Below, piece by piece: positions 29,558 to 39,100 of a stretch of 52,629 nt of DNA. The notes under the pieces were generated by a model. It saw only the letters and a program-made list of their open reading frames with translations. It was not told where the DNA came from and made no database searches. The DNA lies in the NCBI GenBank assembly GCA_025361425.1, contig JANYAH010000233.1:1-52629 (forward strand), written 5' to 3'. A program made the translations under genes and the position numbers. Source of the stretch: Candidatus Solibacter sp. (GTDB lineage Bacteria; Acidobacteriota; Terriglobia; Bryobacterales; Bryobacteraceae). Each line of letters starts with the position of its first letter. The stretch's first letter is position 1.

Positions 29558-30898
29558 TTACCGGATCGAGAACAGTGTGTTCTGTCCACGTAGATAGATG
29601 GTCCCATCCATGATGGCGGGCGTGGCAATGAACACCTGGTCCGCCAGCGTGTTGGTGGCCAGTACCTCGAACTTTTCACCCAGGCGCAACACCACCACGT
29701 CGCCATCCTCGGTGGCCAGGTACAACTTGCCGTTGGCCGCCACCGGAGACGCCTTAAAGCTGTAGCTCTTCGGCAACCGCGTTTGCAAGTAAAATGCTCT
29801 CCCCGTCTTGGCGTCGAAGCAGGAGATGGTGCCGTTATCGGTGAGCATATAGAGCTTGCCTTCGTGCAGCACGGGTGACGGGGTGTAGGAATTGCCCCGC
29901 TGGTTCTGCCACAGAATGGCATCGGTCCCGGTCAGAACGCCCTCACCGCCCAGCCGGATGGCCAGCAGGTTGGGAGATTGATAACCGCTCATCACGATGG
30001 CCACGCCATCCGCCACCACGGGCATCGGGATCACGTTACGGCCCAGTCCCGTGGCCTGCCAGATCAGCTTGCCGTTTTCCAGATCGTACCCGGCTACGAA
30101 CTTGGTGGCCGCCACCAGCACCTGCTTCTTTCCGCCAACGGTAATCACCATTGGGCTTGACCAGGTACTGCCGGCCGGCCGCGGCGCCCGCCAGAGTTCG
30201 CGCCCGGTGTTTTTGTCCAGCGCCACCAGCAACGAGTCGCCCTCGTGATCGAACAGCAGCACCAGCTTGTCGCCATCCAGAGCGGGCGAAGACCCTTCAC
30301 CGAAGGCCATCGTCATCCGCATCTTGATGCCGAAATCCTTCTGCCATACCAGTTGGCCCTCGTGCGTGTAGCAGTACACGCCGCGCGACCCGAAGAAGGC
30401 GATCGCGTGCTTGCTGTCCACCATCGCCGAGGGGGAGGCGAAGCTTCCGTATTGCGAGTGGAAGCCCTCGTGCGGCGTGGCCACAATTGCCGTTTTCTCC
30501 CAAAGCTGCTTGCCGGTTTTACGGTCGAAAGCCAGCACCATCAACTTCTGCTCGACCTGCGGTCCGCCGCCCCCGCCAAACCCTCCTCTCCGGCCGGCAG
30601 GTTCCGGATTCGCGGGCGCCGCGGCCGGCGGGTTGCCCGTAGGCACAGCCGTCGTCACCGCCGTGGTCAGAAAGATACGATCCCCCCAGATCACCGGAGA
30701 GGAATGCCCTTTCCCCGGCACCTGCACCTTCCAGGCGATGTGATCCTTGTCGCTCCAGGTGAGCGGAGCGTCACCGCGCGCCACCCCGTTGAACTCAGGG
30801 CCGCGCCAACGGGGCCAAGCGTCCGGAGCATCGGCGGCGATGGCACACCCGCCGATCAGAAAAGAGAGAATCAGACCTGTATGTGCGCGCGGCATCAT
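29558..30898 (-). CDS. Exported PQQ-type beta-propeller protein (propeller 1)
   Basis: 446 residues. Signal peptide (LILSFLIGGCAIAADA), then the W-P-R-W-R-G-P motif that opens all six proteins of this kind in the window. Propeller blades carry the usual motif of A-x-D-x-x-T-G-x-x-x-W (AFDRKTGKQLWEK, ALDKNTGRELWRA, DLENGKLIWQA, CFDAKTGRAFYLQ). A Gly/Pro-rich insertion lies at about residues 88-110. The fold resembles PQQ alcohol dehydrogenases and BamB, but no PQQ-dehydrogenase active-site residues or heme motif (CxxCH) are seen, so function is unknown. It follows the Oar-like receptor gene by 15 bases on the same strand and is probably cotranscribed with it. Confidence 0.85.
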   Translation of the reverse strand: MMPRAHTGLILSFLIGGCAIAADAPDAWPRWRGPEFNGVARGDAPLTWSDKDHIAWKVQVPGKGHSSPVIWGDRIFLTTAVTTAVPTGNPPAAAPANPEPAGRRGGFGGGGGPQVEQKLMVLAFDRKTGKQLWEKTAIVATPHEGFHSQYGSFASPSAMVDSKHAIAFFGSRGVYCYTHEGQLVWQKDFGIKMRMTMAFGEGSSPALDGDKLVLLFDHEGDSLLVALDKNTGRELWRAPRPAGSTWSSPMVITVGGKKQVLVAATKFVAGYDLENGKLIWQATGLGRNVIPMPVVADGVAIVMSGYQSPNLLAIRLGGEGVLTGTDAILWQNQRGNSYTPSPVLHEGKLYMLTDNGTISCFDAKTGRAFYLQTRLPKSYSFKASPVAANGKLYLATEDGDVVVLRLGEKFEVLATNTLADQVFIATPAIMDGTIYLRGQNTLFSIR

Positions 30899-30913
30899 GC
30901 CTCATTGTAACTT

Positions 30914-33900
30914 TCAGAACAGGAGTTTCAACCCGAACTGGATACGCCTCGGGCTTTGCGCCGATTGGATCTTCCCGAAGGTCGGCGAGCCCAGGAAGAT
31001 ATCGGGAAGATTTGGATTCACGCGATTCAGAAGATTGAATGCCTCGGCGCGGAATTGAAGGCGGGCGCGTTCGCGCAATCCCGTGGTCTTGATCACCGAC
31101 ACATTCACGTTCCGATACCCCGGACCCGTCAGTATGTTGCGCCCGGCATTCCCAAAGTTGCCGAAAGGCGGTAATACGAAGGCCGAGGTGTCGAACCAAC
31201 GCTCGGGACTGCGCTGGGAAAGCGCCGGATTGCGCAGGACATTCGGCCGGTCGTTGGCTCCGAAGCCGAGCGTGGAACGGCCGGTGTTGCTGTTGTCCAG
31301 GTCGGAAAGAAGCGCCACCGTAAACGGCCGGCCGGTCTGGAAGGTCCAGACGCCGAAGGTCTGCCACCCGCCTCGCAGACGCCCTTTGCCGAAAGGTAGG
31401 TCATAGCCATAGCCCAGGGAGAAGCGATGCCGCACGTCGAAATCCGAGAGCCCGCGCTCCAGGTTCACGTGACGGCTGTCCTGCGGATAATTCGGATCCC
31501 CCGCGCTGCTGAAGAAGCCCGAAGCGTCGTCGACGGATTTCGACCACGTGTAGGCGGCGTTGGCCGCCAGACCGGCGCGCAAAGTCCGCCGCATGCCCGC
31601 TTGCAGACTCTGGTAATTCGAATTGCCGCGCGACTCGATGACGTTGATGTCGTCGAATTGCGGTACCGGCCGCGGATTAGGCTGCTGCGCGCTGGGCAGC
31701 GGCTGATTGAGATCGCGCGCGCCAATCAGCTTGGTACTTTTCGAACCCGCGTACGCCAGTTCGATCACCTGATTCCGCCCGGCCTCCTGCTGCACCTCGA
31801 AGCTCCACTGCTGCGTATAGGCCGTGCGCAGGTCGCGCTGGAAGGCCAAGGCGGTGGAGGGCAGCGTCAGCGGGTAATGAGCGGGAAACGGGTCGGACAG
31901 GCTGAGCGGAAACTGTGCGAATGAGTAGTAGAGGTTGAAGAGGTAGTATGGCGCGTTGAAGTAAAGTCCTTCGCCGGTGGCCAGCGCAGACTGGTTGTAG
32001 GCGATACCATATCCGGCGCGTACCATCGTCCCCTTCTGCGCGGGACGCCACGCCACGCCCAGCCGCGGCGCGAAGTTGTTGCCGTCCGCCGCGTACCCCC
32101 CGCGCGGAATGCCGTTCATACCCACCCGGATCAGCGACCGCGTGGCGGGGTCGTACACGTTGGCGCGGTCCGCGGTATCCACCGGTGGCGCGTTGTATTC
32201 GTAGCGCACGCCGGCGGAAACCGTCAGCTCCGGCCGCACGCGCCACGTGTCCTGGAAGAACGCGTATTCGCTGTGCGTGCGCAGGTGCTGGTGGTTGTCC
32301 ACGTGCGCCACCCCGGTGACCGAAGGCATCCCGATCAGCATTTCCGCCAGCGCATTGCCGGTCATGCCCAGGAAACTTAGGTAGCCCTTGGCCATCACGT
32401 CGCGATACGCGTTCTGCTGGAGCCGGCGCACATCCACCCCGGCCTTCAACAGGTGCCGCCCGCGCACCGCCGTGACCGTATCGGTTACCTGATAGATCGT
32501 CGTGGCGCTGTGCTGGGGGTTGTTGTACTCGTCGCCGATGGGCGAATAGCCGGTGATGTTGATCAGGCTGAGGCCGGTGTCGCGCGGGTTGGCGGAAACC
32601 TGCGGCAGCCCGATCTCGCGGTTGAGGTTGTGCCCCAGATTCTCCTGGAAGGCGCCGGCCGAAATCCGGTTCAATCCGAAGCGCAGTTCATTCAGCAGGC
32701 GGGCCGTGAAGATGTGCGTCTCACTCGCCATGGCATTCTGCGCGCGCCGCGGCACGTTGTCGCCGAAACCCGGAATGGCGGCAAACGTTGGGCCCGTGAA
32801 CGGTTCGTACAAGGCACGGTCGGCAAAGCTGTAGCGCACCGCCAGATCGTCCGAAGGCCCCAGATTGTGGTCCACGCGGATATCGAAATGGTCGTCGCGA
32901 TCGCGCTCCGCCGGGGAGGAAACATAGTTTTGATTGGCCGCGGAGCGGTTGGGCAGCGGATACAGCGCCGCAATCGCCAGGCCAACCGGATTCAGGTATT
33001 GCTTCGGAATCGCGTTGCCGGCGAAAGGCCGTTGCGTGAACGGGTCGATGGCCAGGAGGCCGCTGCGCGAAAAATCGCCGGCGCGCTCTAGCGCCGTGGG
33101 GACGTTGGTGATGCGGGTAATTCCCTCGCGCACGCGGCGGCCTTCGTAATCGCCGAAGAAGAAGGTGCGATTGCGCCGCAGCGGACCGCCCACCGAAGCG
33201 CCGAACTGGTTGCGCTGGTATCCCGGGCTCTTCTGCTCCATGGGGGCGAAGAAGTTGCGTGCGTCCACCGCGCGGTTGCGCAGGAACTCGTACGCCGTGC
33301 CGTGGACCGGATTGCCGCCGCTCTTGAGCACCACATTGAACTGCCCACCGCCGTTGCGTCCAAATGAAGCATCATAGCCGCTGGTTGCCACCTCGAACTC
33401 GCGCACCGCGTCCGCCGGCGGCGTCACGGCGATGCCGTTCAGCTTGGGGTCGCCGTTGAAGACACCGTCCAGCAGGAAGTTGTTGGCGTCCTCCCGGGCG
33501 CCGTTGATGTTGACCGCAAAATCGCCGCGGACTGACCCCGCCGATCCCGGGGCGGCAGGCACCACACCGGGCAGCAACAGGCCGAGCTCGAAGACATTGC
33601 GCCCATCCAAAGGCAAGCCGGTGATCTGGCGGTTATCCACCACGCCGCCCAGCGCAGCCGGGCCGGTGCGCAGCACATCGGCAACGGCGGTCACCTGCAC
33701 CATATCCTTGCGCTGGCGCGGCAGCAGCAAAATCTCCATGCCGACGTCCTGGTTCAGCCATAGCCCGAATTGCCGGACCTGGCTGGCGTAGCCTTCCCGC
33801 TCGACCTCGATCCGGTATTCCCCGGGCGCCAGGTTCGAGATGGTAAACTCGCCCTCTGGGTCCGTGAGCGCGTTGCGCTGCCGGTTGGTCTCCTGGTGAA

Positions 33901-34015
33901 CCAGGCGCACCGCCACGCCGTCAAGCGCCTTCCGCCCTCCATCGGTGACCCTGCCGCGGACCAACTGACCACTCGCCGCCACCGGAGCCAACAGGCAGAT
34001 CAGTAGCGCCGCCAT
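30914..34015 (-). CDS. Oar-like TonB-dependent receptor, second copy
   Basis: 1,033 residues from the ATG at 34015 (AAGGA upstream), which gives the signal peptide MAALLICLLAPVAASGQ. The frame is open to 34117, but that part is encoded by a dispersed repeat (34031-34073) and is not taken as coding. After the signal come a CarboxypepD_reg domain (about 20-95: LVRGRVTDGGRKALDGVAV, FTISNLAPGEYRIEV), a plug with GLPLDGRNVFELGLLLPGV and LDGVFNGDPKLNG, and a barrel ending in Phe (RRIQFGLKLLF). Compared with the first copy it has a more classical plug (QITGLPLDGRN). Substrate unknown; paired with a propeller gene downstream. Confidence 0.92.
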   Translation of the reverse strand: MAALLICLLAPVAASGQLVRGRVTDGGRKALDGVAVRLVHQETNRQRNALTDPEGEFTISNLAPGEYRIEVEREGYASQVRQFGLWLNQDVGMEILLLPRQRKDMVQVTAVADVLRTGPAALGGVVDNRQITGLPLDGRNVFELGLLLPGVVPAAPGSAGSVRGDFAVNINGAREDANNFLLDGVFNGDPKLNGIAVTPPADAVREFEVATSGYDASFGRNGGGQFNVVLKSGGNPVHGTAYEFLRNRAVDARNFFAPMEQKSPGYQRNQFGASVGGPLRRNRTFFFGDYEGRRVREGITRITNVPTALERAGDFSRSGLLAIDPFTQRPFAGNAIPKQYLNPVGLAIAALYPLPNRSAANQNYVSSPAERDRDDHFDIRVDHNLGPSDDLAVRYSFADRALYEPFTGPTFAAIPGFGDNVPRRAQNAMASETHIFTARLLNELRFGLNRISAGAFQENLGHNLNREIGLPQVSANPRDTGLSLINITGYSPIGDEYNNPQHSATTIYQVTDTVTAVRGRHLLKAGVDVRRLQQNAYRDVMAKGYLSFLGMTGNALAEMLIGMPSVTGVAHVDNHQHLRTHSEYAFFQDTWRVRPELTVSAGVRYEYNAPPVDTADRANVYDPATRSLIRVGMNGIPRGGYAADGNNFAPRLGVAWRPAQKGTMVRAGYGIAYNQSALATGEGLYFNAPYYLFNLYYSFAQFPLSLSDPFPAHYPLTLPSTALAFQRDLRTAYTQQWSFEVQQEAGRNQVIELAYAGSKSTKLIGARDLNQPLPSAQQPNPRPVPQFDDINVIESRGNSNYQSLQAGMRRTLRAGLAANAAYTWSKSVDDASGFFSSAGDPNYPQDSRHVNLERGLSDFDVRHRFSLGYGYDLPFGKGRLRGGWQTFGVWTFQTGRPFTVALLSDLDNSNTGRSTLGFGANDRPNVLRNPALSQRSPERWFDTSAFVLPPFGNFGNAGRNILTGPGYRNVNVSVIKTTGLRERARLQFRAEAFNLLNRVNPNLPDIFLGSPTFGKIQSAQSPRRIQFGLKLLF

Positions 34016-34030
34016 CCGGCTTGTTCCTTG

Positions 34031-34073
34031 TTTTCTCCGCGTTTCCTCTGCAATCTCTGTGTATCCGCGGTGA
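34031..34073 (-). repeat. Dispersed CGCAGAGA-type repeat, copy 2
   Basis: Minus-strand reading TTCACCGCGGATACACAGAG, then GCAGAGGA and CGCGGAGAAAA; same design as 18908-18951. It sits between the receptor gene's true start and its presumed promoter and translates into the apparent but false N-terminus SFHRGYTEIAEETRRK. Confidence 0.6.
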
Positions 34074-34124
34074 AAGGACTCCCCTGTTTGGTTCCGGCTT
34101 CGCCTGTTTCCAACCATCCGCTCC

Positions 34125-34154
34125 AGTATAAATATATTCAGATCGAGATGTCGA
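34125..34154 (-). promoter_or_regulatory. Putative promoter for the Oar-like gene
   Basis: Minus strand: TCGACA (34149-34154), an 18-base spacer and TATACT (34125-34130). Five of six and five of six matches to the sigma-70 hexamers. It would give a 5' leader of about 100 bases that contains the dispersed repeat. Confidence 0.4.
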
Positions 34155-34158
34155 GTTT

Positions 34159-34167
34159 TGCTACAAT
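34159..34167 (+). promoter_or_regulatory. Extended -10 promoter for the glycosyltransferase operon
   Basis: TGC-TACAAT (34159-34167), an extended -10 hexamer, lies 24 bases upstream of the ATG at 34192; no good -35 is seen. Together with the opposite element it makes a compact divergent promoter region. Confidence 0.4.
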
Positions 34168-34191
34168 TGGTGCGATTCCTGAACGAGGCGT

Positions 34192-35505
34192 ATGAAGATT
34201 CTGGCGTTCACCGCCGGCGCGGCCAAAATGTATTGCGGCAGTTGCCTGCGCGACAACGCGCTGGCCGCGGAACTCAAGAACCAGGGCCACGACGTCATAC
34301 TGCTGCCGCTTTACACGCCCACCCGCACCGATGAATCGAACGTCAGTGAGCCCCTGGTATTCCTCAACGGAATCAGCGTGTGCCTGGACCAGCAGGCCGC
34401 CTTCTTCCGCAAAACCCACCGCCTGCTGGACCGTCTATGGGACGCACGCTGGATGCTGAAGCTAGCCTCCCAAACCTCCATCGAAGTGGACCCGCACCTG
34501 CTAGGCGGGATGACGGTCTCCATGCTGCGCGGCGAGGATGGCTTCCAACTCAAGGAGATCCGCAAGCTGAGCGTATGGCTGAAGGAATGGTTGCGCCACG
34601 AAGCGGCGCCGGACGTGGTCACCCTGCCAAATTCCTTGCTGATTGGCCTCGCGCGGCCGGTGCGCGAAGCCTTGAGCCGGCCAGTGTGCTGCACATTGCA
34701 GGGTGAGGAGTGGTTTCTCAGCCAGTTGCAGGAGCCCTTCCGGACGCAAGCGCTGGAGCTGATTCGCGCCAAGCTCCACCATGTCGATGGGTTCGTGGCC
34801 GTCAGCCGGTACTCCGCCGGCTATTGGATCCGCGAGTTGGGCATTCCCGAAAACCAGATGCACGTGGTCCCGCTGGGCATCAATCTGGAGGGATACTACG
34901 CGGCGGAGCGCGCGCCTCACCGGCTCTTTCGGGTTGGCTACCTGGCGCGGGTCGCGCCGGAGAAAGGGCTCCATCTGTTGGCGGAGAGTTACCTGCGCCT
35001 GCGCCGCGAGACCGATTTCGGCGGCGCGGTGTTGGAGGTGGCCGGTTATCTCGCCGCGGAGCATCGCGCCTATCTGCGCGGCATCGAACGGCGGATGAAG
35101 GACGCCGGCTTCGGGCCGGAGTTCCACTATCGCGGCGAACTCGACCGGGCGCACAAAATCGAATTCCTGAGCAGTCTCGACCTCCTCAGCGTCCCCAGCA
35201 CCTACGACGAGCCCAAGGGGATCTCCCTGCTGGAGGCGATGGCCAGCGGCGTGGCCGTGGTGCAGCCGCGGCGCGGTGCATTCCCGGAGATCCTGGCCCA
35301 GACCGGAGGCGGAGTTCTGGTGGAACCCGACGACCCGGCAAGCCTCGCCGACGCCATCTACCGCCTGTGGAAGGCTCCCGCAGAAATCGCGGAGTTGGGG
35401 CGTCGCGGCGCGCAGGGCGTTCGCCGGCACTACAACGTGTCGCAGATGGCGGAGCGGGCGCTCGCAGCCTACCAGAACATTGTCGCGGCGGTGGCCCATG
35501 CTTGA
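34192..35505 (+). CDS. Family 4-type glycosyltransferase
   Basis: 437 residues, GT-B fold, no signal peptide; cytoplasmic or peripheral. The N-terminal AFTAGAAKMYCGSCLRDNAL is followed by a 200-residue acceptor domain; the C-terminal donor half has VPLGINLEGYY, VGYLARVAPEKGLHLLAESY and the E-x7-E region STYDEPKGISLLEAMASGVA, where the usual E-P-F-G is E-P-K-G. Retaining GT4 enzymes use nucleotide sugars; the acceptor is unknown. First gene of an operon with an ABC ATPase (8-base overlap), a very large permease and a propeller protein, which suggests a glycan or glycolipid that is then exported or an envelope lipoprotein system. Confidence 0.9.
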   Translation: MKILAFTAGAAKMYCGSCLRDNALAAELKNQGHDVILLPLYTPTRTDESNVSEPLVFLNGISVCLDQQAAFFRKTHRLLDRLWDARWMLKLASQTSIEVDPHLLGGMTVSMLRGEDGFQLKEIRKLSVWLKEWLRHEAAPDVVTLPNSLLIGLARPVREALSRPVCCTLQGEEWFLSQLQEPFRTQALELIRAKLHHVDGFVAVSRYSAGYWIRELGIPENQMHVVPLGINLEGYYAAERAPHRLFRVGYLARVAPEKGLHLLAESYLRLRRETDFGGAVLEVAGYLAAEHRAYLRGIERRMKDAGFGPEFHYRGELDRAHKIEFLSSLDLLSVPSTYDEPKGISLLEAMASGVAVVQPRRGAFPEILAQTGGGVLVEPDDPASLADAIYRLWKAPAEIAELGRRGAQGVRRHYNVSQMAERALAAYQNIVAAVAHA

Positions 35506-36169
35506 AATCTCCCACGTCGCCAAAGAGTATCCGTCGCCCCGCGGGCCGCTGACCGTGCTTTCAGGCGTCTCGCTGGCGCTGAAACGGGGCGACTCGGCGG
35601 CCATCATGGGACCGTCTGGAGCCGGTAAGAGCACGCTGCTTTACATCGCCGGGGGCCTCGAGCCACCCACGGCTGGCGTGGTGACGCTCGACGGCACCAA
35701 TCCCTACCAGCTTGCCGAAAAGCAACTGGCGGCGTTCCGCAACCAGAAGATTGGCTTTATCTTCCAGGATCATTGCCTGCTGCCCCAGTGCTCGGTGTTG
35801 GAGAACGTGCTGATTCCAACGCTGGTGGCTCACGACGCCGCGGACGCTCCGCGGCGCGCCCGGGAACTGCTGGACCAGGTCGGGCTGGCGGACCGTCTGG
35901 ATCACCGGCCGGCCGAGCTATCCGGCGGCGAAAAGCAGCGTGTCGCGCTGGCCCGGGCGCTCATCCGGCGTCCGCATCTGCTGCTCTGCGACGAACCCAC
36001 CGGCAACCTGGATGAGGCGTCGGCAGAGAGGGTCGCGGACCTTCTGATGGAGTTGCACGCCGGCCAGCAGACCATGCTCATCGTGGTGACCCACAGCGCC
36101 GCTCTGGCCGCGCGATTTCCCCTACGCTATGAGTTGCGTCATGCGAATCTCAACCCTGCTGGCGCGTAA
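35498..36169 (+). CDS. ABC transporter ATP-binding protein (LolD/MacB type)
   Basis: 223 residues from the ATG at 35498; the longer upstream frame overlaps the glycosyltransferase and is not used. Walker A GPSGAGKST, Q-loop FIFQDHCLLPQ, signature LSGGEKQRVALARAL, Walker B LLLCDEPTGNLDE, H-loop VVTHSAAL. The QxxxLLPxxxVLENV segment and the short length are those of LolD/MacB ATPases, which pair with FtsX-like permeases and move lipoproteins, peptides or lipids out of the membrane rather than solutes across it. Overlaps both neighbours. Confidence 0.93.
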   Translation: MLEISHVAKEYPSPRGPLTVLSGVSLALKRGDSAAIMGPSGAGKSTLLYIAGGLEPPTAGVVTLDGTNPYQLAEKQLAAFRNQKIGFIFQDHCLLPQCSVLENVLIPTLVAHDAADAPRRARELLDQVGLADRLDHRPAELSGGEKQRVALARALIRRPHLLLCDEPTGNLDEASAERVADLLMELHAGQQTMLIVVTHSAALAARFPLRYELRHANLNPAGA

Positions 36170-39100
36170 TCTCACCTGGTATTGGCGCACGAACCTGGCG
36201 GTTCTGCTGGGGGTCGCCACCGCCACCGGCGTATTGGGCGGCGCGGCCCTGGTGGGCGAATCGGTGCGCGCCAGTTTGCGCAGCCTGGTGCTGGACCGGC
36301 TGGGCAATGCGGATTTCGTGGTCACACGCAGCGGATTCTTCCGCCAAGAGCTGGCGGCCGAAATGCAGCCTGCCGCACCGTTGATCGCCCTCGATGGCGC
36401 CGTGGCACACGAGCCCAGCGGCAAGCGCGCCGCCGGAATCCAGGTTTATGGAGTGGACGAACGCTTCTGGAAGTTCCAGGGGCTGCCCGGCGACGCGCCG
36501 CGCGGGCGCGAGATTCAGTTGACCGCGGCGCTGGCACGGGAACTGGGCGCCGCCACCAACGAAACCATCCTGCTGCGCATCCCGAAGCCCTCGGCGATTC
36601 CGTTAGAGACCCTGCACGGCCGCAAGGAAGATCTCGGAAAAACGCTCCGGCTCACCCTGAGCGGCGTTGTGCAACGCCCGTTCTCCCTACGCGCGCAACA
36701 GGGGGATGTGCGTGCGGTGTTTGTGTCCGTGGCGCATTTGCAGCGCGAAGTGAATCAGCCGCGCAGAGTCAATACGATTGTCGCCACACAAGGGAAGCTG
36801 CCCGCGCTCACACTGGCCGACTTGGGCATCCGCCTGCGCCTTGTGGAACTGGAGCAAGGGGTGGGGCGGACCCCCCAGGACCCCCTTCTCGCCAACGAGC
36901 GAAGCCGCGTCCAGGCGGCGCAAGCCGGCGGAGGCGCCGTTTCCCTGTCGCTCGAAACCGACAGCGCCGTGATCTCCGATGCCCTGGCGGACGTGGCCAC
37001 GCGCACGGCGCAGACCCTCGGCCTGCGCGTGCAACCCGTCTTGAGCTACCTCGCCAACAGCATGCGCATCGGCGGGCGCGAGGTGCCGTATTCGGTGGTG
37101 ACCGCGCTCGACACCGCGCCCGCGCCAGCCGCCGGGGATGGCATCGTCCTCAACCAGTGGGCTGCCAGCGATCTCCGCGCCAGAGTGGGCGATTGGTTGG
37201 AACTGGACTACTTCGTCTGGAAGCCGGATGGCCAACTGCACACCGAGACCTCCAAGTTCCAGGTGGAGCGCATCGTGCCAATCGACGCGGGGGACCGCGA
37301 GCTGACGCCCGAATACCCGGGGATCACGGAGTCGCGCAGCCTGCGCGATTGGGACCCGCCGTTCCCGCTGGACCTGACCCGCATCCGCCCGCGGGACGAG
37401 CACTACTGGGGCCGCTACCGCACCACACCGAAGGCCTTCGTCCGCCTCGCGCGTGGCCGCGCCCTTTGGGGCACGCGGTTCGGCAGCCTCACTTCCCTCC
37501 GCATCGGTGGGGCGGACCCCCAGGTCCGCGCGGGTTCCCCTGGACCCGCTCTTCGCTCGCCGAACCAGGACTTTACCGCCAGCGATCGGCCGCCCAGGGG
37601 GCAGGCATCGGACGCGGGCGGCCGCCCCCCGGTCCAACCTGGTGAGGCAGGCCTTCAGCCTCCCGCTGGAGTTTCTGCATTTTCAGGACAGGTGGCCAAT
37701 CGGCCCGCCAGCCTTCAGCCGGCGTTGGTGGGGAAGGCGCTTCCGCCTGCCGGCACTTTGGCCGGGCCCTATGCTGAGGCGCTACGCGCGGCGCTCGACC
37801 CCGCCACCCTGGGCCTCGCGGTCATCCCGGTGAAGGCGCAGAGCCTGGAAGCGGCGCAAGGCGCCACCGATTTCGGCGAGTATTTCGTCTATTTCAGCTT
37901 CTTTCTGGTGGTGTCGGCGCTCCTGCTGACGGGGCTGTTCTTCCGCCTGGGCATCGAACAGCGCAAACGCGAGATTGGCACCCTGCGCTCGCTGGGTTTT
38001 TCGGCATCCAAAATCCGCACGGTGTTTCTGCTGGAAGGGGCCACGCTCGCCGTGGCGGGCGCCGCGGTGGGCATCGGCGTGGCACTGGCATATGGCGCCC
38101 TCATCCTGCTGGGGTTGCGCACCTGGTGGTTCGACGCGGTGGGTACGCGCCTGCTCTCGCTACATGCCGCGGCCGCACCGCTGGCCGTAGGGGCCATCGC
38201 CGGGGTGGCCGTAGGCCTGGGTTCGGTGGCATGGACCCTGCGCGGACTTCAGCCGGAAACTCCCCGGGGTCTGCTGGCGGGTGTGCAGAAGACCGCGACC
38301 GGACGTTGGCGCTGGTTCGCCGGAGCTACGGCGGCGGGCCTCGCGGCGGCACTGATGGGCGCGGGTCTGGCCGTGCGGTTCGACCCCACCGCCGGATTCT
38401 TCGGCGCCGGCACGCTGCTGCTGATTGCCGCGCTGCTGCTGGAATCCGCCTGGCTGCATACGCGGCGCTTCGCCCCGATTCGAGGACAAGCCACGTTGGG
38501 GATGCGCAACGTCGCCTACCGCCCGGGCCGCAGCATTCTTTGCATCGCCCTGATCGCTTCGGCAACCTTCGTAATCGTCTCGCTGGATGCCTTCCGCCGA
38601 GATGGTTCCGCGGCGGGAACGGGCGGGTTCCCCCTGCTGGCGGACTCGGTATTGCCGCTGATTCACGATCCCAATTCGGCGGCGGGCCGGAGCGCATTGA
38701 ATCTTCCTTTGCTCGATAGTGTCCAGTTGGTTCCCTTCCGCCTGCGGCCGGGCGACGACACCAGTTGTCTGAATCTTTACCAGGCGCTTCGTCCGCGCAT
38801 TCTGGCGCCTCCCGCGACGTTCCTCCGCTCTGCGCGTTTCGCCTTTCAGCGTGCCGGGGGGCAGACGAAAAACCCGTGGCTGCTGTTGGAATCGAAGCTC
38901 GCCGGGGGCGCGATTCCCGCCATCGCCGACGCCAATTCGATGACCTATGTGCTGCACCGCAAACTGGGCGAGGAGTTCGAGTTGGATGGGGTCCGCTTCC
39001 GCATTGTGGCAGCGCTCCAGGACAGCTTGTTTCAGAGCGAATTGATCGTCTCGGAGGAGAGCTTCTTGCGGCTGTATCCGGACACCCCGGGCTACCGCTT

